Of a DNA stretch of 64,000 nt, positions 47,730-56,788 are shown piece by piece (within the stretch, counting starts at the first letter, position 1; each line of letters opens with the position of its first letter). Position numbers and translations under genes: made by a program. The DNA lies in assembly GCF_014529535.1 (NCBI RefSeq), contig NW_023503372.1:748075-812074 (forward strand), in the 5' to 3' direction. The DNA comes from Bradysia coprophila (lineage: Eukaryota; Arthropoda; Insecta; Diptera; Sciaridae). The notes under the pieces were generated by a model. That model made no database searches, had not been told where the DNA came from, and worked only from the letters and a program-made list of their open reading frames with translations.

Positions 47730-48004
47730 TGAAAACTAGCTTTTTCTTCTAAGCTAATTCAAAAACAATTGGCATATCACCCCAGCAATACAACGCTACC
47801 AGAATTATGTTAACACATGCCAGCAATACAACAACCTATTAATTAAATAATCTTTTAATGTTTAAGAATAACTGGGTTAATCTTGTTGACAGGTACATTC
47901 TTTTGGGAATATCTTCCAGTATAGAAGTCCAAATCGTATTTGACTTGAATTCTTGCGCAATTTATTTCTGCGTCGAACAAAAAAGTTCTCGAGCTATGTT
48001 ACTT

Positions 48005-48407
48005 CGAGGGCGAAACAACAAAGGAAAATCGTGTCCCTTGAATGCCATTCGCTCATATTCTCCAATCATTCGCTCATATTTTATCGTCCTTCGCTCCATT
48101 CATTCTCTTATATTTTAATGGTGAATGCAGCCTGTCCCACCTTTCGCCCTTGTTGTCAAGGTTCTGAAAGAACAGGTTAAGACACCCACGAAGGCGGTTG
48201 ACACACGAATTTTCTAGTTCAATGAATTTTTTGGGTATGTAATTTCAGTTCAGGTATAATTTACACGGTGAATATTTTTGACAGTGGTGGATATTATAAT
48301 TGTCACATGTAACGTGCTATATGACTGTTTACCATCATTTGAAATTTGTTGACTACATACTCAATTTATGATAATGTTTCAGAACCTTGCTTGTTGTTTC
48401 CCCCTCG
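48005..48407. mobile_element. hAT-type MITE (CGAGGG ends) split by a second MITE
   Basis: Ends CGAGGGCGAAACAACAA and TTGTTTCCCCCTCG are inverted repeats with exact 8-bp duplication tgttactt at 47997-48004 and 48408-48415. The 233-bp MITE at 48157 lies near its right end; without it the element is about 162 bp. The same family, uninterrupted, is at 55969-56090. Confidence 0.9.
48157..48389. mobile_element. 233-bp hAT-type MITE (CAAGGTTCTG family), nested
   Basis: CAAGGTTCTGAAAGAACAGG at the left and tttcagaaccttg at the right, with exact 8-bp duplication cttgttgt at 48149-48156 and 48390-48397. The target lies in the right end of the CGAGGG element, so the order of insertion is clear. Confidence 0.93.
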
Positions 48408-48627
48408 TGTTACTTACATGTCTTTTGAGTGATTTTCTGACGCCTAGGGTCTTGATATTCAGTCAAGGAAATAAGCTGCGTGTGTCAGCCTAAAAATATT
48501 AACTTTCTTTGGATGTGAATGATCACTGCCTCAACTAAATTATATGACTGCCAAATGTCGAATTCTTATATCTGATATATTTTGGCACTGTAAATTAAAC
48601 TGCCATATACCAAAAATAAAGGCGTAC

Positions 48628-49180
48628 AGAGTCAATTATTTTCATTTGACATTTTTTTGATAAAAACAAACTCACCTCTCAATGATTTTCATTGAAAGGT
48701 GATCTTGTTTATATGAAATCGCAATTTCCTCCGGTTTGGATGGACAGACCATACCTGGTTTGTCCTTTCATAGGGGCTTACAATAACCACTGCAGCAACA
48801 TGGATTATTACCGGCATCTCCATCACACGGTCCAACTCGACAGCCTATTGATGCTCCTGCACATAAAATGGTTGGATCTTGATCGTTGCTATTTTCACCA
48901 GGATATTACCAGGTTCTTGCTGTAAACTTTTATTCATCAAATTTCTGAATACACAGACGAAATGGCCAAACAGACTGCTAAAACAATGATTGATTTGAAC
49001 ACAGAGTGCAGATGTTTTATATACTATTGAAGCTATCTACTGTTAAGATCTTCATGTTATGCAGATAAAAGTTAATCTCAGCAGATTGTACACTTGTTGT
49101 GCAACACACTTTACGCAATTTAGAATGATTAATAATTGTCTTCAAAGAAATCGCCCAATTTTAGGTATGGCGAGAACAAA
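48628..49180 (-). pseudogene. Decayed fourth copy of the eight-cysteine peptide gene
   Basis: Minus-strand similarity covers the 3' flank, the mature exon (ILCAGA...CRVGPCDGDAGNNPCCCSGYC region), the intron, part of the signal exon and the promoter with TATA and GATA-type motifs. Defects: the exon-1 donor is changed (GTAAGT lost), the signal-peptide start and neighbouring codons are deleted, and the end of the mature exon is replaced after GYC. It cannot make the peptide. Confidence 0.85.
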
Positions 49181-49369
49181 TGTAAAGGGCCTTTCAATCG
49201 CTTCGAGATGATATCGAATCTTCTCAAATGAATGTTAGGAGCTTCTTTCATTCATATACCATAACTTGGATAATAAAACCTCATTAGATTATTTTCTGTA
49301 TCCCATGCGTCCCACGTGTTACTGAATGTATTCCGAGATTTTCTCTTTTATTGTCTCCATTTCTCATGA

Positions 49370-49830
49370 AGAAAAATGTCCATCGATAATGCTGTCGCAC
49401 TCTTCCATTTTTATCATTTTATTTTTTTCTTTAATTTTTATATGTTTTATACAAAACAAGAAATAAAAAATCGAAAACTTGTATTTTAACGTCCTCGTCA
49501 GATGGTACCCAAGAGACTCTCACAATTATTCACACTGTTTAGTATAGTCGTGTAAAAACTTTAATTATAAAATGCAATCATTGCAACATATTCGATTTGC
49601 CTTACTTTCATTTGGCGTACTAAAGGATTTTGCACGGTTTTTTTTTTCGACTTCCATAGGGATAAGTTAATGTTCCTCTACAGCATATTGCTACTCTATA
49701 TCGTAGCAAAACTCAACAACGAAAATTCAAATATTCATTTACTGCACTAATTGATGACGATTTTAAGATACATTCAAGAAATTAAATTACCCATCGCAAT
49801 GATGGTACACTTGAGGTGGTACATTTACAT
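49370..49830. repeat. Diverged duplicate of 44680-45035
   Basis: This is the immediate upstream region of the serine protease gene. The shared blocks are listed in the partner entry; the longest is ttaaattacccatcgcaatg with agaggtggtaca-like sequence just after it. Confidence 0.75.
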
Positions 49831-49859
49831 ATATATGTTCGTTCGATAATTCAGTAAAT

Positions 49860-51824
49860 ATGAATCTGTTTGAGACATCGCTTGCACTAATCATCGTCAG
49901 CCATTTTCAAATTAAAACGCGAGGTGAAACATTTACCTGCGGTCGGCGACTAGTGAATCATGAAGCGTTAATAGTAAATGGTCATACGTCCAAAGAAGGG
50001 GACTGGCCGTGGCACACGGGCATTTTGCATATTGAAATAAATCGGAATATCGAATACAAGTGCGGTGGAACCCTGTTGAATACAGATTCCGTATTAACTG
50101 CTGCCCACTGCGTTTACGAAAACGATCGACCGATAGTGGCGGACAGGGTCTTAGCTCAGTTGGGAAGGCACAATTTAAAAATATCTGGAACCCATAGCCA
50201 GGACATTGAAGTAATGGTTGATTCAACAGGTCGAAGGTTCATCTAATTCTCGAAATCTGTTCGCGAACAGGTCTACCAAGTATCCATTCATCCCAATTAC
50301 AATGTATCCAGTTTGGTCAATGATATCGCCATCATACGACTGGCAACTAAGGCTACATTCAATAATTACGTGCAACCAATTTGTCTGTGGGACTCAGACA
50401 AGAAGGATCTATCAGAAGTTGTGGGAAAGTATGGCACCGTAGTTGGTTTCGGAATTACAGAAAACGATCAAATATCTTATACGCTACAGCAAGCGGCCAT
50501 ACCGGTGGTTGATCTAGCTACTTGTCTGGAAAGCGATCGAAACTTCTTCGGAAACTTTTTATCAGACTCTACATTCTGTGCTGGGTACCTTAATGGTAAT
50601 GTTTTGACTTTCTGCTTCAATATATAGTTTAAGATTCCTGCTTTGCAACGAAACGTCTAGGTACAAATGCGTGTAACGGCGATAGCGGAGGCGGTCTGAC
50701 CTTTGAAGAAAATGGTGTCTATCGTATACGAGGCATCGTGTCGTTAACACAGGTGCGACCCGGAAGTCAGGTACGACTCTGTAAAACTGATCAGTATGTC
50801 GTTTTCACGGATGTTGCAAAACATGTACAATGGATTCGTGAAATTGTGCCGGGACTACCATCAGCATCAGGTACTCACGATGTTTCTTTCATTAATTTAA
50901 TCTGATAAATTTACAAAAATCGTCACGTTTAGCCTAGAAAGTTTTTGAGAGAGAAGGAAAATTCATTTTGTTCCAGAAACTACCACTCAACATCAAAATG
51001 TGTCTTCGGATGAAGTAAAATATTGTTACTTCTTAGGCAACGATCTAACACATGCCAGAATCCCCAAGGATAACTGCAAAGAACGATGTGCTTCAACACC
51101 GCGTAAGTGTGTCACTTCAAGATACTTATAATTCCCAATTACAATATTTTCGACCGAGTTTAGACTGCACTCACTACACGTGGACCAACTACAACGATGG
51201 CACCTGTTGGTTGAAAAAAAATCGGGTTACAGCAAAAGATGTTCATCCCAGTGTAGACAGATCATCTGTGTGTGGAATTGTCGAAGATTTGTCGCACATT
51301 ACGTGGAATGAAAGCAATTTGGCTTTTGGTTGTGACTTTTGGGAAAATGACCTGGCCAGTGTGAAAACCAATGATCATCACGAGTGTAACAATCGATGTG
51401 AATCCACAAAAGGTATAGACACACCACTCACATCAGACCAAATTGATGTTTTCACATTTACGTGAACCGTCTGTTCTCAGGTTGCACTCATTTTATGTGG
51501 AATGACAACGACGGTGGAACATGTTGGATGAAAGAAAATTCGGTCAGCAGAAACGATGCATTTGTAAGCAAAGGCAGATCAGTTGTCTGTGGGATCGTTA
51601 AAAACAATGATTGGATTCGAGAGGGAAATCATCTAAAGGAACTACAAAATGTGTTGAGTGTTATGAAAAGTTATGAAAGAGTTTTGAGGAGTTATGAAAA
51701 AGTGGTTGGATCTTTCGGTGGTTACATACCTTTACCTTCTTATTCTCGTAAACATTTTGCTGATACCTCAATGACACTTTTCATAGCTCTTCTGCTTCTT
51801 CTGGAATCACATTATAAGTATTAG
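49860..51824 (+). CDS. Secreted serine protease (S1) with two C-terminal PAN/apple-like modules
   Basis: Six exons: 49860-50210, 50271-50595, 50661-50870, 50977-51102, 51164-51412, 51481-51824; 534 residues. A signal peptide (about 1-22) is followed by a short light chain with Cys27 and the S1 domain. The triad is His83 (TAAHC), Asp135 (VNDIAIIRL) and Ser234 (CNGDSGGG), so it should be active. The activation site reads HEAL-IVNG, with no Arg/Lys before IVNG, so a trypsin-like activator would not cut there. The residue at the 189 position is Asn. Residues from about 270 form two repeats of six cysteines each, with CTHYTWTNYNDGTCWLKK...SVCGIV and CTHFMWNDNDGGTCWMKE...VVCGIV, resembling PAN/apple modules. 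Both repeats are split by a phase-1 intron at the same place. The end is a hydrophobic tail (MTLFIALLLLLE), possibly a membrane or GPI signal. Confidence 0.88.
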
Positions 51825-52343
51825 GGAACTCAATCGGGAAGAATTTCTTAAAATTCCTAAATAGAATCACGTCAATGCATAAGTTTAGTGAATTTCTATT
51901 CTTAACTATTAATCTTAGTAGTTAAGGTCCAGAAGTTTAATGTTAGAAGCTGAAGCTCTGGAACTAGTACATCACGGATGAACTGACGAAGGTGTTCGAC
52001 AATAGTGGAAGGAAAGTGGGTCTACAGAAAGTTTATGAGCTTCTTGTTAAATTAATGGTCTAAATCAATAAATTCTGGTTAAAACAGTGAAGTTCTTATA
52101 TGTACTTATATTACATAAGTTATGGATCATGCTCGTGATCATGCAATTGTAGGAGTCACAGAACGGGTTTCTGACCGTAATAATAGTGAAAGACAACGTC
52201 CTGGAGAATGAAATTCAAAAGGAGGGAAGTCGAATCATCTGACACATGTGAGGCATTTTTTTAGTAACATTTTCTTTGTTAATTTTTTTTATATACTTTT
52301 CGGGATTCAAATAGTGTTCAGGCGCAGAATTTTGGAAGTAAAG
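51825..52343. other. Intergenic between protease and retrotransposon
   Basis: It holds the presumed 3' flank of the protease gene. No repeat or gene recognised. Confidence 0.6.
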
Positions 52344-53141
52344 ACACAACTTCTTCTTCTTCTTCTTCTTTTTCAGCCTGTTTCTGTCCACTGCTGGACG
52401 TAGGCCTCCCCAATTCTTTTCCATTCCGAACGATTAGTTGCCACTTGTTGCCAATTTGCGCCTGCAATTCTCTTTATACCATTACTCCATCTCTCTGGTG
52501 GTCTACCTCTAGGTCGTGTTTTAGGTGGTCTCCAGTTCATTATCTTTTTGGTCCAACGTTCGTCCGTCCTTCTTGCAATGTGTCCCCCCCAGCTCCACTT
52601 TAAAGATGCTATTCTTTCCATGACATCAACGACTTTTGTTTGTTGTCGAATCCATTGATTTGTCATTCTATCTCTGAGCGTAATTCCAAGCATACTCCGT
52701 TCCATGGCTCTTTGTGCCACTCTTAATTTTTTTTCGGAAGCTTTTGTTAACGTTAACGTTTCCGCTCCATATGTGAGCACAGGAAGGACACACGTATCGA
52801 ACACTTTACGTTTCAGACTATTGTTCATTTTGCTTTTGAAAATTAGCTTGAGTTTTCCGAACGCTGCCCATGCAAGACCAATTCTACGTTTTATTTCTGC
52901 AGTTTGGATGTCTAGACCCAACTTCAATTTGTGACCTAGGTCCACATAACTGTTGACTCGTTCAATGACAGTATCACCGATTTTAATGTCTCTGTCGTCG
53001 TCAATGTTTGTCATGATTTTCGTTTTCGACAAATTCATCTTGAGACCGACTTTGTTTGACTCCTCATTCAGCTGTTGCAACATAATTTGCGCCTGATCTA
53101 GATCAGCTGCCATCAGGGAGATGTCATCTGCGAAACGGAGA

Positions 53142-53223
53142 TTTTTTTTTTTTTTTTTTTTTTTTTAATGGTTAGCCGTTTCTACCTTAGTAGGAAACAC
53201 GCACGGGGGCCTCCGGTGGGCCC
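53142..53223 (-). mobile_element. Short poly(A)-tailed insertion in the reverse transcriptase
   Basis: Between INGEYLSN and LRFADDI the reading is broken by about 57 bases (gggcccaccggaggcccccg... on the minus strand) ending in a run of about 25 A. It looks like a severely truncated retrocopy (LINE or SINE 3' end). No clear target duplication. Confidence 0.7.
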
Positions 53224-54169
53224 ATTACTCAGGTACTCTCCATTTATGTTGATACCCATTTCACTCCAGTCAAATTTCTTAAAAACACTCTCCAGAATCG
53301 ATGTGAATAACTTAGGTGATATGGTGTCACCCTGTCGTACACCTCTGCCAATTCTGAATTTTTCAGTGCTTTTATGAAGTTTTATATACGACGTAGCGTT
53401 TTTATAGACGTATCGAATTGTGTTGGAGTATCTTGAGTCTACTCTGCACTCGTCTAATGAGTCCAATATCGACCATGTTCAGGGCCGGATTAGCATTTAC
53501 AGCGCCCTGGGCAATGAGCCTTGCAGCGCCGCATGAAAAATTTATTGAAGAAATTGTTTCCCACATTGTCAACCAAATCAAATAAAATGTTTTCAACATT
53601 TCCTCAAGAATATTATTTTCTAAGTAATGTGTAGTTAGAAACGGCGAGCGAGGCGAGGTGGCAAGCTTATGATAACATATAACCATATATGAATGAGAGA
53701 TATATGATATAACCAGAGTTTTCGTGATTAATTCGCAAAACTTTCCCACAAACAAAAATCAAGTAAAGTTATAAAAAGGTTTCGCTCGTATTTTTCGGGA
53801 TTTTAAGTTTGAAGTTTGTAGAATGAATCCGAAACAATTTTTTCTTGAAATTCTTCTTGAAGAACAAATCAAATCAAACAAATTTATTTAGCAAATAGCT
53901 ATTTTCAAATACAAAGTTCCATAATCACAGACATTGAAAAATGAACACTACAATTCAAATTTACATCACAATTCTATAGTTTCATTCAGGTGTTCTTTCA
54001 ATTTACACTCGAATGTCCTCTCATTATTCTCACTTTTCACTTCCCTTGGAAGATCGTTAGAACATGAACGCGTTGTGAGGAAAAACCAAGAAAAAAACGT
54101 GAATTTTTGACACAATATTTGTGATACTGTTACAGTTTCATATTGCGAGATTTACTCTACTTGGTAAGG

Positions 54170-54871
54170 CAACGCACTGCTCCTAGCATGAACGCTACTT
54201 TGACAAACGTCGAGTTTGGAGGCTTTTGCGATGAGAGCTACCGCTTAAGATTGATTGTATTGTGTGTTTGAACTCACACAACTAAAACAAGTCACCTATC
54301 TTCACGAAAGAAACGCAGTGCCTACCAGTGGCTATTTAGTTGAATTGATTTGCAGAAATTCGCCAAAATTCGGCAAAATTCGCCAAAATTCGTCGAAATT
54401 CGCCGAAATTCTCCCAAATTAAAAAATTCAAATTTTGAAAATTTTCTTCCAAATTTATGTTTTTTGAAATATTTTGCTAGTTTTGTGATATAGCATAACA
54501 AAAATATGCAAGAATCTACCAAATTCACAAATATATGTAAAATTCACAAAATTAGGACATTTTTCATCGATTTTCCAAAAAAAAAAGCCATCATGGCTTC
54601 CCGGTTAAAAATAGATTTCTAGAATGTCTTGGCCAAAAATATGTAACTAAGTTCTACGATTCTTTGAAATTTCTTAAAATCATGTATAAATTCACAAAAA
54701 ATCGAGAAAATTCGTCAAAATTCGCCAAAATTCGTCAAAATTCGCCAAAATTCGTCAAATTCTCCAAATTCGCCAAAATTCGCTGAAAATTCAACTAAAT
54801 AGCCCCTGGTGCCTACTGTGACTTCATCAGCCGCCAAATATTTCTTATGTTCATGCTAGGAGCAGTGCGTT
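54170..54871. mobile_element. hAT-type MITE (GCACTGCTCCTAGCA family) inside the 2.15-kb hAT
   Basis: CAACGCACTGCTCCTAGCAT and atgctaggagcagtgcgtt with exact 8-bp duplication tggtaagg at 54162-54169 and 54872-54879. Without the next insertion it would be about 210 bp. Confidence 0.92.
54326..54808. mobile_element. hAT-type MITE (CAGTGGCTATTTAG ends), innermost of the nest
   Basis: CAGTGGCTATTTAGTTGAAT and aactaaatagcccctg with exact 8-bp duplication gtgcctac at 54318-54325 and 54809-54816. The subterminal regions are runs of aaattcgccaaaattcgtc repeats, inverted with respect to each other only in part. Confidence 0.92.
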
Positions 54872-55968
54872 TGGTAAGGTCATGATTCGGAAAAAACGAC
54901 TTGCGTTGAAGCAATTTCAAGGATCTAGGACTCGGGATCCCAAAAGTATTGAAGTTTAGGGCACTCTAGAATGATCCTTTGTCTTCCCTCTGAAAGTGTT
55001 AGATCTTGAAATTTAGGTAATTGGCCTTGGATTTCGACAAAAAAAATCGCGAATATATGCCATGAACAATTTTCAATGGGCGGAAACGGATTTGTTCTGC
55101 AGCTTTTCCAGCTGCTTTATTTGTTCCAAACTTCCGTTGTCCGGCGATCATGAGCAGGTTTCAGCTCATGAGGAATTTACAAAATTTTCGAAAATTCCTC
55201 ATGAGCTAAAAGCTTTCCATCATCCGACTATCACCGGCGGCTGACGAAAATGAAGCAATGGAATGGTTATTGAAAATTATTTATAGTGTCTTCAGCCAGA
55301 AGCCTCAAAGTTCAACTTTTCTAAAGCAGGACCATCAAAAAAACGCTTTAAATAACCAAATACGAACAGCCTTGGGTTAGTCGATGTGCGTGTATTATTC
55401 AAAAATATCAAGTTAGATGTATATATGCATTTCTTGTAGCTCATATTTACCCCAAGAATGTAATGTACAGACGCAAGCGAAGCGAGCGCGAATTTTTTTT
55501 AATCGACGTTGATTTGTGCATGACTTATGTTGAACGTGAAATTGTCGAGAAAATTTAATTTCTAAGCGCCCCTATTTTCCCAGCGCCCTGGGCCGGGCCC
55601 ACTTTGCCCATGGGTTAATCCGGCTCTGACCATGTTTCCACTGAATCAAAAGCTTTTTCAAAGTCTATGAATATCAATACCACAGCAATCTTGTATTCAT
55701 TGCATTTCTCAATTAGCGTTCTCATCACATGTAAGTGGTCGTTTGTGCTGAATCCTGATCTAAATGCAGCACAACTATGTCTACCAAATATTCTCCGTTC
55801 AATGAATTGGTTGTTGTTGGAATCAATGAATTGTTGGAATCGGGAAATAAGGATTTATCCAAATTTTTAGGGAAATATTGAAATATGGTAAGCAGTGAGC
55901 CACGGGAATAGACCATTATTTTAATATTTTCGTATTCCTTCCCGTGTAATGACAAGTTGAAGTGTGCT

Positions 55969-56090
55969 CGAGGGGGAAACAACACTAGCGAATAAAGGGA
56001 AATGCAAGCGAATAATGGGGAAATAGTAGGCGAATAAAGGGCGAATGGTCGAACGGTGGGACAAGACTTTTAATTGTTGTTTCCCCCTCG
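55969..56090. mobile_element. 122-bp hAT-type MITE (CGAGGGGG ends)
   Basis: CGAGGGGGAAACAAC and its complement, with exact 8-bp duplication agtgtgct at 55961-55968 and 56091-56098. The interior repeats gcgaataa(a/t)ggg. It is the uninterrupted relative of the element at 48005. Confidence 0.92.
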
Positions 56091-56452
56091 AGTGTGCTAG
56101 AGATTAACGCAAGGGGTATTTGAAAGGAATTTTTGTTTCTTTCATTGAACAAGTAATTTCTCTAACGCCATTGAGATCCTTCGTAATTTGTTGTCCAATT
56201 TTTGAAGTGAACGGTCCAAATGTTTTAGTAAAACTAGTTTTTTTGAATAAATAATAAATGAAGTGTGAACTCCTCGCCTTCAAGCCGTGTCATGTCACAT
56301 GATCGATCTAAATAATTGTATAGAATGCGCAATGCGGTCTTATGTTCTTTGTATACATTGTTACTGTTATGTTTCTACCTCTGATTGTATTAAAAAGTCG
56401 GTGGCACCAAACTTTTCTATTGGCTTGTCCATCTTCATTTCCTATAGAGTTA

Positions 56453-56560
56453 TGCTTGATTTCCTCTTACGCCGTTTACGCTCCGTTTACTCTTTAAACA
56501 AAACAAAAGAGGCGTGGTTTAACTAAACGGAGCGTAAACGGCCTAAGAGGAAATCAAGCA
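56453..56560. mobile_element. 108-bp foldback MITE, TTA duplication
   Basis: TGCTTGATTTCCTCTTA and its complement, then GCCGTTTACGCTCCGTTTA inverted; TTA on both sides (56450-56452, 56561-56563). It lies about 230 bp upstream of the zinc-finger start codon. Confidence 0.88.
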
Positions 56561-56788
56561 TTATATTATACCATCTCCAGTCTCCACTCAGCCAGCCGTT
56601 CAAATTAAAAAGGGATAAAGTAGATAGTCGGACATCGCTTGTTTTGTCGTCGTTGTCGATACGACAGACGTGTTTGTGATGAGATTTTTTTCTGACAGTT
56701 TACAGAGCCATTTAGATTTGTCTACGGATTTTCTCTAATTGTTTTCAAAAGACTTTGCACTTCGCATATCCTCCTATTACTCCCTATT

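Larger units (their letters stand above)
47371..47845. mobile_element. Foldback retroelement-like unit with 207-bp arms and 14-bp duplication
   Basis: Arms 47371-47577 and 47597-47803 are near-perfect inverted repeats around a 19-base loop, followed by a 42-base right-hand tail. The whole is flanked by the same 14 bases, aataatcttttaat (47357-47370 and 47846-47859). A duplication of this length is unlike DNA transposons and fits target-primed retroelements. Each arm carries a hammerhead-like core, which suggests a non-autonomous Penelope-like element in inverted arrangement; that is an inference. Confidence 0.75.
53480..55628. mobile_element. hAT element (2,149 bp) inside the retrotransposon
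   Basis: Ends CAGGGCCGGATTAGC and TTAATCCGGCTCTG are imperfect inverted repeats, each followed by cagcgccctgggc-type sequence. Exact 8-bp duplication accatgtt at 53472-53479 and 55629-55636. Removing it rejoins the reverse-transcriptase reading (DSVETW then SILDSL). No transposase ORF is visible, so it is non-autonomous or degenerate. It hosts two further insertions. Confidence 0.93.
52344..55860 (-). pseudogene. RTE-like non-LTR retrotransposon, 5' truncated and interrupted
   Basis: On the minus strand the reverse transcriptase appears in order: FRSGFSTNDHLHVMRTLIEK (about 55780-55720), motif A FIDFEKAFDS (about 55672-55643), then after the hAT insertion RGVRQGDTISPKLFT (about 53345-53300), motif C FADD (about 53133-53122), and a long thumb/tail ending QQWTETG at 52373. 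The 3' end is a (GAA)n microsatellite, usual for RTE-type elements. The element is broken by a 2.15-kb hAT element between motifs A and B and an 82-bp poly(A) insertion before motif C, and it loses frame upstream of 55800. The last 246 codons (53113-52373) are still open. Confidence 0.9.

Noticed and set aside
48692..48925. Plus-strand ORF of 77 codons
   Set aside because: Antisense to the decayed peptide gene copy.
53480..55628. Intron or gene between two retrotransposon halves
   Set aside because: The exact 8-bp duplication and inverted CAGGGCCGG/CCGGCTCTG ends show a transposon insertion instead.
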